Source: Nitrospinota bacterium (lineage in GTDB: Bacteria > UBA8248 > JACPRG01). Taken from it: 5,134 bases of DNA. Below, in pieces: positions 1-5,134 of the stretch (positions within the stretch are counted from its first letter, which is position 1; every line of letters begins with the position of its first letter). The DNA is taken from the NCBI GenBank assembly GCA_030740135.1, contig JASLXW010000314.1, positions 1-5,134 on the forward strand. The letters are read 5' to 3'. The notes below the pieces were generated by a model. It was not told the DNA's origin. It worked only from the letters and a program-made list of their open reading frames with translations, and made no database searches. The position numbers and the translations under genes were made by a program.

Positions 1-100
1 CCTCCTCTCTCTCTGTTGGCCCCTGGAACTCTACTCCCTACCCAAGGAGATGTCTCACATCTATCTGAACCTATACAAATCCCGCCCCGGCCGGCTTCCA
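1..100. other. Non-coding edge segment, CT-rich at the left end
   Basis: This stretch lies downstream of the aldo/keto reductase gene. It begins with a short CT run (1-14) and is visibly less GC-rich than the genes, for example CTATACAAAT at 71-80. No frame gives a recognisable protein end. An AAGGAG directly abutting ATG at 50 opens a long frame antisense to the reductase, which I treat as a shadow. Confidence 0.4.
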
Positions 101-110
101 TCAGGCCGGC
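90..110 (-). repeat. GC-rich hairpin across the stop codon of the aldo/keto reductase gene
   Basis: GCCGGC occurs at 90-95 and 105-110 and is its own reverse complement, so the two copies can pair around a 9-base loop. On the minus-strand transcript the loop contains the TGA stop codon (103-101). There is no U-run after it, only CGGGGCGGGAUUUG, so it is not a standard intrinsic terminator. It may protect the 3' end or be a chance product of GC-rich sequence. Confidence 0.25.
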
Positions 111-1063
111 GCGCTCACGCGGTCCAGCTCGGCGACCTCTTCCGGGGACAGAACCAGATCTCCCGCCTGAAGGCTCTCCCGGAGCTGCTCGACGGAATTG
201 GCCCCGATGATGGGCGCGGTGACCGCGGCCCGGCTCAGCAGCCAGCCCAGCGACACGGCCGCCGTGGACACGCCCCGGGACCTCCCGATCTCCTCCGATT
301 TCTCGACGATGCCGTATCCCCGGTCGTCGAGGTACCGCATCCGGATGTCGGTCATGCGGTCCGAGTCGGCCGGCTTCTCGTCCCGCCGGTATTTTCCCGT
401 GAGGAATCCCCCGGCCAGGGGGGAATACGGGATGACGCCGATCTCCTCTTCCCCGCAGAGGCCGAGAAGGGCCTCCTCGAACTCCGCCCGCCCCCCCAGG
501 TTGTAATAGGGCTGGTGGGACTCGAAGCGGACGCACCCTTTGGCGCGGCTGACGGACAGGCTTTCCCGGAGGTCGCCGGCGGAATAGTTCGAGCAGCCGA
601 TGTGGCGGACCTTGCCCTCCCGGACCAGCCGGTCCATCACGTCCAGCGTCTCCTCGTGGGAGGTGTCAGGGTCCGGCCGGTGAGTTTGGTACAGATCGAT
701 ATGGTCGGTCCGGAGGCGCCGCAGGCTGTCCTCGACGGCCCGGAGGACGTGCGCCCGGCCCAGCCCTTCGCCGTCCGGTCCGTCCCACATCCGGCCCTCG
801 ACCTTCGTGGCCAGGATGAACCGGTCGCGGTTTTTCCGGTCGGCGATCCACCGGCCGAGGATCTCTTCCGTCTTCCCCGCGTAGCTCTTCGACGACCAGT
901 AGCTGTAGATGTCCGCCGTGTCGAGGAAATTGCCCCCGGCCTCCAGGTAGGCGTCCAGGATCCGGAAAGAGGCCGGCTCGTCCGCCGTCCAGCCGAACTG
1001 CATCGTCCCGAGGCAAATCACGGAGACGTCCAGGCCGGTCCGTCCGAGTGTGCGGTATCGCAT
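101..1063 (-). CDS. Aldo/keto reductase (NADPH-type oxidoreductase)
   Basis: A complete 320-residue protein of the aldo/keto reductase superfamily, which has a TIM-barrel fold and reduces aldehydes or ketones with NAD(P)H in the cytoplasm. The N-terminal RTLGRTGLDVSVICLGTMQF strand is typical. The catalytic tetrad is visible as D48 and Y53 (in LDTADIY), K87 (in ATKVEG) and H128 (in LYQTHRPD). Other family landmarks are CSNYS at 157-161, QPYYNL at 184-189, YSPLAGGFLTGKY at 213-225, and a C-terminal cofactor-loop motif, IIGANSVEQLRESL, at 285-298. Length is normal for the YajO/YghZ/Gcy-like group. The ATG start at 1063 is supported by a purine-rich GGGAGAAAGGGG stretch just upstream on this strand and by alignment of the first residues with the family. 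It is divergent from tldD across a 101-bp spacer. The substrate cannot be read from sequence. Family assignment is very secure; specific function is unknown. Confidence 0.95.
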   Translation of the reverse strand: MRYRTLGRTGLDVSVICLGTMQFGWTADEPASFRILDAYLEAGGNFLDTADIYSYWSSKSYAGKTEEILGRWIADRKNRDRFILATKVEGRMWDGPDGEGLGRAHVLRAVEDSLRRLRTDHIDLYQTHRPDPDTSHEETLDVMDRLVREGKVRHIGCSNYSAGDLRESLSVSRAKGCVRFESHQPYYNLGGRAEFEEALLGLCGEEEIGVIPYSPLAGGFLTGKYRRDEKPADSDRMTDIRMRYLDDRGYGIVEKSEEIGRSRGVSTAAVSLGWLLSRAAVTAPIIGANSVEQLRESLQAGDLVLSPEEVAELDRVSAPA

Positions 1064-1067
1064 GGGG

Positions 1068-1079
1068 CCCCTTTCTCCC
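1068..1079 (-). promoter_or_regulatory. Shine-Dalgarno region of the aldo/keto reductase gene
   Basis: Read on the minus strand, GGGAGAAAGGGG precedes CCCC and the ATG at 1063. Either GGGAG (11 bases from the ATG) or AAAGGGG (4 bases) could pair with 16S rRNA. This supports the chosen start. Confidence 0.6.
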
Positions 1080-1095
1080 GGGCATCGAGGATCGG

Positions 1096-1104
1096 TGATA
1101 TTCT
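1096..1104 (+). promoter_or_regulatory. Candidate extended -10 element for tldD-tldE
   Basis: TGATATTCT has the TGn extension followed by TATTCT, which matches TATAAT at four of six positions. It is about 60 bases before the tldD ATG. No clear -35 is seen, which is tolerated by extended -10 promoters. It overlaps the opposed minus-strand candidate, so the two promoters, if real, would compete. Confidence 0.3.
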
Positions 1105-1105
1105 A
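1100..1105 (-). promoter_or_regulatory. Candidate -10 element for the aldo/keto reductase gene
   Basis: On the minus strand the hexamer TAGAAT matches sigma-70 TATAAT at five of six positions and sits about 37 bases before the ATG. No good TTGACA-like -35 is found 16-18 bases upstream. It lies in the most AT-rich patch of the spacer. It is only a candidate, and the inverted repeat at 1103-1122 overlaps its upstream side. Confidence 0.35.
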
Positions 1106-1122
1106 CCTTCAATCGAAGGTGG
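1103..1122. repeat. Inverted repeat in the divergent spacer, possible operator
   Basis: ACCTTC (1105-1110), a 4-base AATC centre, and GAAGGT (1115-1120) form a perfect 6-bp inverted repeat. It extends to 8 bp with one T-G mismatch/wobble and a C-G pair. It overlaps both candidate -10 elements and would straddle the predicted tldD transcription start near 1111. Such a position suits an operator for a dimeric regulator controlling both genes. The symmetry is directly visible; the regulatory role is inference. Confidence 0.45.
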
Positions 1123-1130
1123 GTCTTCGA
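1113..1130. repeat. Second inverted repeat sharing an arm with the first
   Basis: TCGAAG (1113-1118), a 6-base GTGGGT loop, and CTTCGA (1125-1130) form a perfect 6-bp inverted repeat. Its left arm shares GAAG (1115-1118) with the right arm of the repeat at 1103-1122, so the two hairpins cannot form at once. If tldD transcription starts near 1111, this repeat lies at the very 5' end of the mRNA, where it could form a small hairpin. Function is unproven. Confidence 0.4.
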
Positions 1131-1164
1131 ATCGGTCCATCGGGAATCCGAGCCGGATGAATCC

Positions 1165-2628
1165 ATGAAAGATACCATCCAAGCCGCCCTGTATCACCTC
1201 AAAAACCGGGGTGTGGAATACGCCGACGTCCGCCGGATGGCCAGCCGCAGCGAGCGCCTCGCCGTCAAGAACGGCCGGGTCCAGTCGGTGAACCGGGCGG
1301 AGGACGCGGGATTCGGCGTTCGGGTGCTCCACAAAGGGGCCTGGGGGTTCGCCGCCGCGCCCGTAGGATCTGACGGTCCGGACGGAGCGGAGGCATTGCT
1401 GATCCGGACGGCGGACCGGGCCATGGCCGTCGCTGAGGCCGCCGCGCGGGTCAACGCGAAAGGCGTACGGCTGGACCGCTCGCCGCCCGAGGTCGGGACA
1501 TACGCGGGCCTTTGCGAAGAGGACCCCTTCCAGGTCCCCCTGGAGGAGAAGCTCGACCTGCTGGTCCGGGCCTCCGAGGCCATGACCCACCCCAAGGCCG
1601 TCTTCGCCGCCGCCCGGATGGTCTCCTTCCGGGTCGAGAAGACCTTCGCCGGCGCCGACGGGGCCTGGATCGAGCAGGCGTTCACCGAAACGGGCGCGGG
1701 GCTGACGTGCACCGTCGCCGATGGGGGCGAGATCCAGACCCGGTCGTTCCCCACCGGCCACGGCGGGGACTTCGCCCAGCGGGGATACGAGTTCATCCGG
1801 GAGATGGGCCTTGCCGAGGCCGCTCCCGGGGTCCTGGAGGAAGCGCTCGCGCTCCTCTCCGCCCCCCCGGTCCCCGAAGGAGACTACGACATCATCCTGG
1901 GATCCGACCAGCTCTGCCTCCAGGTGCACGAATCGTGCGGCCACCCCATCGAGCTGGACCGCGTGTTCGGCGACGAGATCAGCCTGGCGGGCGGCAGCTT
2001 CCTCACCCCGGACAAGCGCGGAAGCTTCCATTACGCTTCGGACCTCGTGAACATCTACGCCGACGGAACGATCCCCGGCGCCCTGGGCAGCTACGGTTAC
2101 GACGACGAAGGTGTGAAACCCCGGAGGGTCCCCATCGTCCGGGAGGGGCTGTTCGTCGGCTACATGAGCTCGCGGGAGTCCGCCGCCCTCCTGGGCGAGG
2201 AGAGCAACGGCTGTATGCGCGCCGATTCCTGGGGGCGCATCCCGCTCATCCGCATGGTGAACATCAACCTGGAGCCCGGCGGCCGGGGCGCGCCCACGCT
2301 GGATGACCTCATCGCCGACACCCGGCGGGGGCTCCTCATCGAGACCAACAAGAGCTGGAGCATCGACGACCAGCGGCTCCACTTCCAGTTCGGCTGCGAG
2401 ACCGCCCGGGAGATCCGGGACGGCCGCCTCGGCGCGCTCTATAAAGACCCCATCTACGCGGGGATCACGCCCCGGTTCTGGAACTCGTGCGACGCGGTGT
2501 GCGGCGCTTCCGATTGGAGAATGTGGGGCCTGCCCAATTGCGGCAAGGGGGTCCCGATGCAGACGGCCCACGTGGGCCACGGCGCGGCACCCGCCCGGTT
2601 CCGGGGCGTCCGGGTCCGGAGCGAGTGA
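1165..2628 (+). CDS. tldD: TldD family metalloprotease, catalytic subunit
   Basis: A 487-residue TldD-type protein; the family is usually about 460-490 residues. TldD and TldE form a cytoplasmic heterodimeric zinc metalloprotease. In E. coli it degrades the CcdA antitoxin and trims the microcin B17 precursor. The N-terminal domain (about 1-200) has the expected SERLAVKNGRVQSV and AEDAGFGVRVL strands. The metal site is HESCGH at residues 255-260 (H255, E256, H260), followed by PIELDRVFGDE. The likely third ligand is C459 in the C-terminal LPNCGKG motif, followed by the typical VGHGAAPARFRGVRV ending. All expected catalytic residues are therefore present. The ATG at 1165 fits the family N-terminus, although the upstream site (CCGGATGA) is weak. 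The stop overlaps the start of tldE, indicating co-translation. Physiological substrate is unknown. No frameshift or truncation is seen. Confidence 0.95.
   Translation: MKDTIQAALYHLKNRGVEYADVRRMASRSERLAVKNGRVQSVNRAEDAGFGVRVLHKGAWGFAAAPVGSDGPDGAEALLIRTADRAMAVAEAAARVNAKGVRLDRSPPEVGTYAGLCEEDPFQVPLEEKLDLLVRASEAMTHPKAVFAAARMVSFRVEKTFAGADGAWIEQAFTETGAGLTCTVADGGEIQTRSFPTGHGGDFAQRGYEFIREMGLAEAAPGVLEEALALLSAPPVPEGDYDIILGSDQLCLQVHESCGHPIELDRVFGDEISLAGGSFLTPDKRGSFHYASDLVNIYADGTIPGALGSYGYDDEGVKPRRVPIVREGLFVGYMSSRESAALLGEESNGCMRADSWGRIPLIRMVNINLEPGGRGAPTLDDLIADTRRGLLIETNKSWSIDDQRLHFQFGCETAREIRDGRLGALYKDPIYAGITPRFWNSCDAVCGASDWRMWGLPNCGKGVPMQTAHVGHGAAPARFRGVRVRSE
2618..2628 (+). promoter_or_regulatory. tldD stop / tldE start overlap (GTGA, translational coupling)
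   Basis: The last bases of tldD read GGAGCGAGTGA. The TGA stop (2626-2628) overlaps the GTG start of tldE (2625-2627). GGAG lies only 3 bases before the GTG, closer than ideal for a stand-alone ribosome site. This favours re-initiation by ribosomes finishing tldD, which would keep the two subunits near equal amounts. The overlap is read directly from sequence; coupling is inferred. Confidence 0.7.
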
Positions 2629-4016
2629 TTCCGGGTCCCGAACACGACGCCCTCGGGCGCGACCGGGCCCTCTCCCCGCTCGACGCCCTTTTGAAGGATC
2701 CCCCCGCGGACCGGGTCGAAGTCTTTCTCGTCCGCCGCTCGGGGGGATACGCCCGGTGCGCGCGATCGCGGATTCACCAGAGCGCGGAGGAGACCTCCCT
2801 GTCCATCTCGGTCCGGGCGGCCCTGGGGCGGAAGGTCGGCGCGGCCTCGACGAATCGCCTGACGCCCGAGGCCCTTCGGGGCGCGCTGGAGGACGCCGTG
2901 CGCGCGGCCCGCGTCTCGCCCGAGGCCGACCACCTCGGCCCGATGGCGGCGCCGTGGGACGCGCCGGACGGGCCGGCGGACGGCGAGACGGCCGCCTTCG
3001 GCGCGGCGGGGCGGGCCGAAGCCCTGTCCCGGGCCTTCGGGATCGCCGCGGAAGGCGGCCGGATGATTGCGGGCGTATTCGGCACGTGGGGGGAGGAGCG
3101 CGCCGCCGCCAACACGGCGGGTCTCCGGGCCTACGCCGCCCGGATGTTCGCCGAGACGAGCCTCATCGCCGAAGGTGATCGGGACGGGAACTACACCCCC
3201 TCCGGATACGCCCACGGTCTCTCCCCGAGGGTCGGCGATTTGGACCTAGCCGCCCTCGCCGGGCGGGCCGTGAGGAAGTGCGCCCTGTCGGTCTCGCCGC
3301 GCACCCTGGACCCCGGCCGGTACACCGTCATCCAGGAGCCGCCATGCGTGGCGGAGGTCCTGGAATGGATGTCGTTCATCGGCCTCGGCGCCCAGGCCCA
3401 CCTGGACGGGCGGGGGTTCATGAGCGGACGGATCGGCGAGAAAATCTCGGGCGGGAGCTTCTCGCTCCGGGACGACGGCGAAGACAAGGAAGGGCTGCCG
3501 ATCCCGTTCGACGCGGAAGGGAATCCGAAGCGCCCCGTGGACCTCATCGAAAACGGAATCGCCCGGGGCGTCGTGATGGACTCGGCCCAGGCGAGCCGGG
3601 CGAATCGAAACCCCTCAGGCCACGCCGCGTCTCTGGACTTGTCGGCCGAATCGCTCCCCCGAAACCTGTTCGTCGGACCCGGCGGGACGGCCCTGGATGA
3701 CCTCCCCGCCGGGATCGAGCGGGGGGTTTGGGTGACGCGGTTCCATTACGTGAACGGCCTGCTTCACCCTCCCACGGCCCTCATGACGGGCATGACGCGG
3801 GACGGGACGTTCTGGGTCGAGGACGGAAAAATCCAACACCCCCTCTACAACCTCCGGTTCACGCAAGGGATGCTGGAGGCGTTCGGAAACATCCGGGCGA
3901 TGAGCCGGGAGCGCGAGCGCGTCGGGGCGTCCTGGGAGGGCGGCACGACGTGCGTCGTCCCGGCGATGCTGATCGACGATTTCCAGGTCACCGGCGGCAT
4001 GCCCGCGGCGGAGTGA
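2625..4016 (+). CDS. tldE: TldE/PmbA family protein, TldD partner subunit
   Basis: A 463-residue protein of the PmbA/TldE branch of the TldD family, near the 450 residues of E. coli PmbA. I start it at GTG 2625, which overlaps the tldD TGA as GTGA. The reading frame is open further upstream to an ATG at 2487, but those extra 46 residues are arginine/glycine/proline-rich and merely overlap tldD out of frame. GGAG at 2618-2621 may help initiation, though coupling by re-initiation seems more likely. Family landmarks: an N-terminal VEVFLVRRSGGYARCARSRI strand region (about 26-45), and ISVRAALGRKVGAAST. The helix equivalent to the TldD metal-binding helix is CVAEVLEWMSFIGLGAQA (241-258), followed by FMSGRIGEKI. 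TRFHYVNGLLHPPTALMTGM begins at residue 371 and leads into RDGTFWVEDGKI and NLRFTQGML. There is no HExxxH motif, as expected for the non-catalytic partner. The role is inferred from family and adjacency: it completes the TldD protease and likely shapes substrate entry. Confidence 0.93.
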   Translation: MIPGPEHDALGRDRALSPLDALLKDPPADRVEVFLVRRSGGYARCARSRIHQSAEETSLSISVRAALGRKVGAASTNRLTPEALRGALEDAVRAARVSPEADHLGPMAAPWDAPDGPADGETAAFGAAGRAEALSRAFGIAAEGGRMIAGVFGTWGEERAAANTAGLRAYAARMFAETSLIAEGDRDGNYTPSGYAHGLSPRVGDLDLAALAGRAVRKCALSVSPRTLDPGRYTVIQEPPCVAEVLEWMSFIGLGAQAHLDGRGFMSGRIGEKISGGSFSLRDDGEDKEGLPIPFDAEGNPKRPVDLIENGIARGVVMDSAQASRANRNPSGHAASLDLSAESLPRNLFVGPGGTALDDLPAGIERGVWVTRFHYVNGLLHPPTALMTGMTRDGTFWVEDGKIQHPLYNLRFTQGMLEAFGNIRAMSRERERVGASWEGGTTCVVPAMLIDDFQVTGGMPAAE

Positions 4017-4104
4017 AAAGGTTTTTTCGAGGGCCGTCCCGATCGCCCCCTTCGGTTGAGTCCGTCCTCCCCGGGTTTTCCCCTGTCTCACAAGGAGTCC
4101 GTAT
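4017..4104 (+). other. Spacer between tldE and the YchF-like gene
   Basis: The 88-bp gap begins with AAAAGG and a T6 run (4022-4027), becomes pyrimidine-rich (for example TCCGTCCTCCCC), and ends in the AAGGAG ribosome site. No stable hairpin sits directly before the T-run and no promoter-like pair is evident. Read-through from tldDE is therefore possible but not shown; the gap is long enough to hide a separate promoter. Confidence 0.4.
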
Positions 4105-4107
4105 TTG
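4092..4107 (+). promoter_or_regulatory. Ribosome binding site deciding a TTG start
   Basis: AAGGAG at 4092-4097 is followed by a 7-base spacer and then TTG AAA ATC GCT. The second to sixth codons give K-I-A-L-I, the expected beta-1 strand right before the P-loop. No ATG lies in frame nearby; the next in-frame ATG is at 4339, after the P-loop and switch regions. This fixes the TTG as the start. Confidence 0.85.
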
Positions 4108-5134
4108 AAAATCGCTTTGATCGGCTTGCCGGGGAGCGGCAAGACCACAGTCTTCAACGCCCTCACCGAAGCCGGGGCGGACCTGCGCTCCGGCGGACGG
4201 GCCGAGACGCGCCTGGCCGTCGTCCACGTCCCCGATCCCCGCGTGGATCGGCTGGCCGAATTGTCGTCGTCGAAAAAGAAAACCTATGCCGCCATCGAAT
4301 ATGCCGACCTGGCCGGACTGGGCGAAGGCGGGCGGCAGATGGATGACCGCTTCCTGTCCGGCGTCCGGGACGCCGACGCCCTCCTGCTTGTCATTCGCGC
4401 CTTCCCGGAGGCCCCCGGCGCGCCGCCCCCCGACGCGGCCGCGGAGCTGGACTCGCTCCACGCGGACCTGATGGTCTCCGACCTTCAGATCATCGAGGGG
4501 AGAATGGAGCGGCTCGAAGTGGAGATCGCCAAGGGCAGAAAGGACCTCATCCCCGATCGGGACGTGTTGGTCCGGTGCCGGGAGGCCCTGGAAGGGAGTG
4601 TTCCTCTGCGAACGCTCGATTTCGGAGCGGAGGACGAAAAACGCCTGCGCGGGTATGCCTTCCTGTCCGCAAAACCCCTGCTGGTCGTCTTCAACACCGG
4701 TGAAGACCAGCGGGATTTCGATCTCCCGGAGGACCGAAAAGAAACCGTTTCCCAGCCCCGGACCGCCTGGACTTCATTCTGCGCGGCGCTCGAGATGGAC
4801 TTGCTGGAAATGGGAGATCAGATCGAGGAGTTCGCCCGGGAAATGGGCGTGGAGACCTTCTCGCGCGATCGCGTCATCCGAATGACGTATGACCTCCTCG
4901 GGCTGGTCACGTTTCTGACGACCGCGGAGCAGGAAAGCCGCGCCTGGCCGATCCTGAAAGGGACGCCCGCCGTGAGGGCCGCCGGCGCGATCCACTCTGA
5001 CCTGGAGCGGGGATTCATCCGGGCCGAGACGGTTTCGTACGAGGACCTGATGCGGGCCGGCGCCTGGGCGGCCGCGCGTCCGCAGGGGTTCCTGAGACTT
5101 GAAGGAAAAGAGTACGTCATCCAAGAGGGAGACG
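4105..5134 (+). CDS. Divergent YchF/OLA1-family P-loop NTPase (DUF933/TGS), 3' end cut off
   Basis: 343 codons are present and the frame is open at the window edge. The sequence stops at YVIQEGD, where YchF proteins normally have under ten residues left, so the full protein should be about 350 residues against about 363 for YchF. The TTG start at 4105 has AAGGAG (4092-4097) seven bases upstream. P-loop is GLPGSGKTT (7-15), unlike the usual GLPNVGKST. Switch II is D68-LAG71 followed by hydrophobic L72, as in the HAS class. The adenine-specificity motif NxxE is N197-TGE200, matching YchF rather than the NKxD of true GTPases. An acidic helical, probably coiled-coil segment spans about 113-170. 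FCAALEMDL (225-233) matches the YchF post-G4 strand. YDLLGLVTFLTT (262-273) leads into a TGS-like DUF933 domain (about 278-343) containing GAIHSDLERGFIRAE and LEGKEYVIQEGD. The family binds ribosomes and hydrolyses ATP. This member lacks several YchF signatures, so I withhold the symbol ychF; it may be a paralog. Confidence 0.88.
   Translation, partial: MKIALIGLPGSGKTTVFNALTEAGADLRSGGRAETRLAVVHVPDPRVDRLAELSSSKKKTYAAIEYADLAGLGEGGRQMDDRFLSGVRDADALLLVIRAFPEAPGAPPPDAAAELDSLHADLMVSDLQIIEGRMERLEVEIAKGRKDLIPDRDVLVRCREALEGSVPLRTLDFGAEDEKRLRGYAFLSAKPLLVVFNTGEDQRDFDLPEDRKETVSQPRTAWTSFCAALEMDLLEMGDQIEEFAREMGVETFSRDRVIRMTYDLLGLVTFLTTAEQESRAWPILKGTPAVRAAGAIHSDLERGFIRAETVSYEDLMRAGAWAAARPQGFLRLEGKEYVIQEGD

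Noticed and set aside
1..15. CT run as a slippery simple repeat (phase-variation tract).
   Set aside because: Too short, not inside or directly before a gene start, and cut by the window edge.
71..80. CTATACAAAT as a promoter -10 element at the left edge.
   Set aside because: It would fire into the antisense strand of the reductase gene and has no matching -35. Nothing downstream needs it.
1140..1151. Small dyad TCGG-GAAT-CCGA upstream of tldD.
   Set aside because: A 4-bp stem in GC-rich sequence is expected by chance and it has no added context.
50..1168. A 372-codon plus-strand open frame with AAGGAG immediately before its ATG.
   Set aside because: It runs antisense across the whole aldo/keto reductase gene, whose tetrad and motifs are intact. 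The translation is proline/arginine-rich with no recognisable domain. AAGGAG abuts the ATG with no spacer. Long antisense frames are common in GC-rich genes.
1157..1168. Mini-ORF ATG AAT CCA TGA overlapping the tldD start (M-N-P-stop), as a possible leader peptide.
   Set aside because: Three codons only, no ribosome site of its own, and the overlap ATGA can arise by chance. Conservation in relatives would be needed.
1018..2580. A 520-codon minus-strand open frame opposite tldD.
   Set aside because: Shadow of tldD, caused by third-position G/C bias. Its translation resembles no family and it overlaps the start of the reductase gene.
4000..4028. Possible intrinsic terminator: GC-rich end of tldE followed by the T6 run at 4022-4027.
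   Set aside because: The only hairpin I can draw (GCGG-CATGC-CCGC) has a 4-bp stem and is separated from the T-run by well over ten bases. It is too weak and too far away.
3615..4461. Minus-strand open frames opposite the end of tldE and the start of the YchF-like gene, spanning the 88-bp spacer.
   Set aside because: Composition and position fit shadows of the two plus-strand genes. No domain, and no ribosome site that stands out.

Overview
This is a GC-rich bacterial chromosomal window with four protein-coding genes and little spare DNA. One gene is on the minus strand and three are on the plus strand. No rRNA, tRNA, CRISPR array, insertion sequence, integrase or plasmid feature is visible. 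Strong G/C preference at third codon positions, GTG and TTG starts, and Shine-Dalgarno motifs point to a GC-rich bacterium. The divergent YchF-like protein and the TldD subtype made me think of Desulfobacterota (former Deltaproteobacteria) or a similar anaerobic lineage. That assignment is a weak inference from memory.

Layout: positions 1-100 are non-coding, with a short CT run at the left edge. A complete aldo/keto reductase gene (101-1063, minus) is followed by a 101-bp divergent spacer (1064-1164). The spacer holds overlapping inverted repeats and two opposed promoter-like -10 elements. On the plus strand, tldD (1165-2628) and tldE/pmbA (2625-4016) are translationally coupled through a 4-base GTGA overlap. 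After an 88-bp gap, a YchF/OLA1-family P-loop NTPase gene starts at a TTG codon (4105) behind a good AAGGAG site. It runs off the right edge, probably only a few codons before its end.

How the genes work together: TldD carries the metalloprotease site (HExxxH plus a C-terminal cysteine) and TldE is the non-catalytic partner. The family forms a heterodimer that cuts unfolded or small peptides and, in some bacteria, removes leaders from ribosomally made peptides. No RiPP precursor or modification enzyme is visible here, so general peptide proteolysis is the safer reading. The aldo/keto reductase is an NADPH-type oxidoreductase of unknown substrate, linked to tldDE only by the shared divergent spacer. 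The YchF-like protein belongs to a translation-associated NTPase family, but its nucleotide-binding and switch regions are divergent.

Most of the window is ordinary housekeeping-type sequence. The two points most worth a second look are the aberrant YchF-like NTPase, which lacks several YchF signatures, and the compact tripartite inverted repeat between the divergent genes. I found no convincing new multi-gene system.
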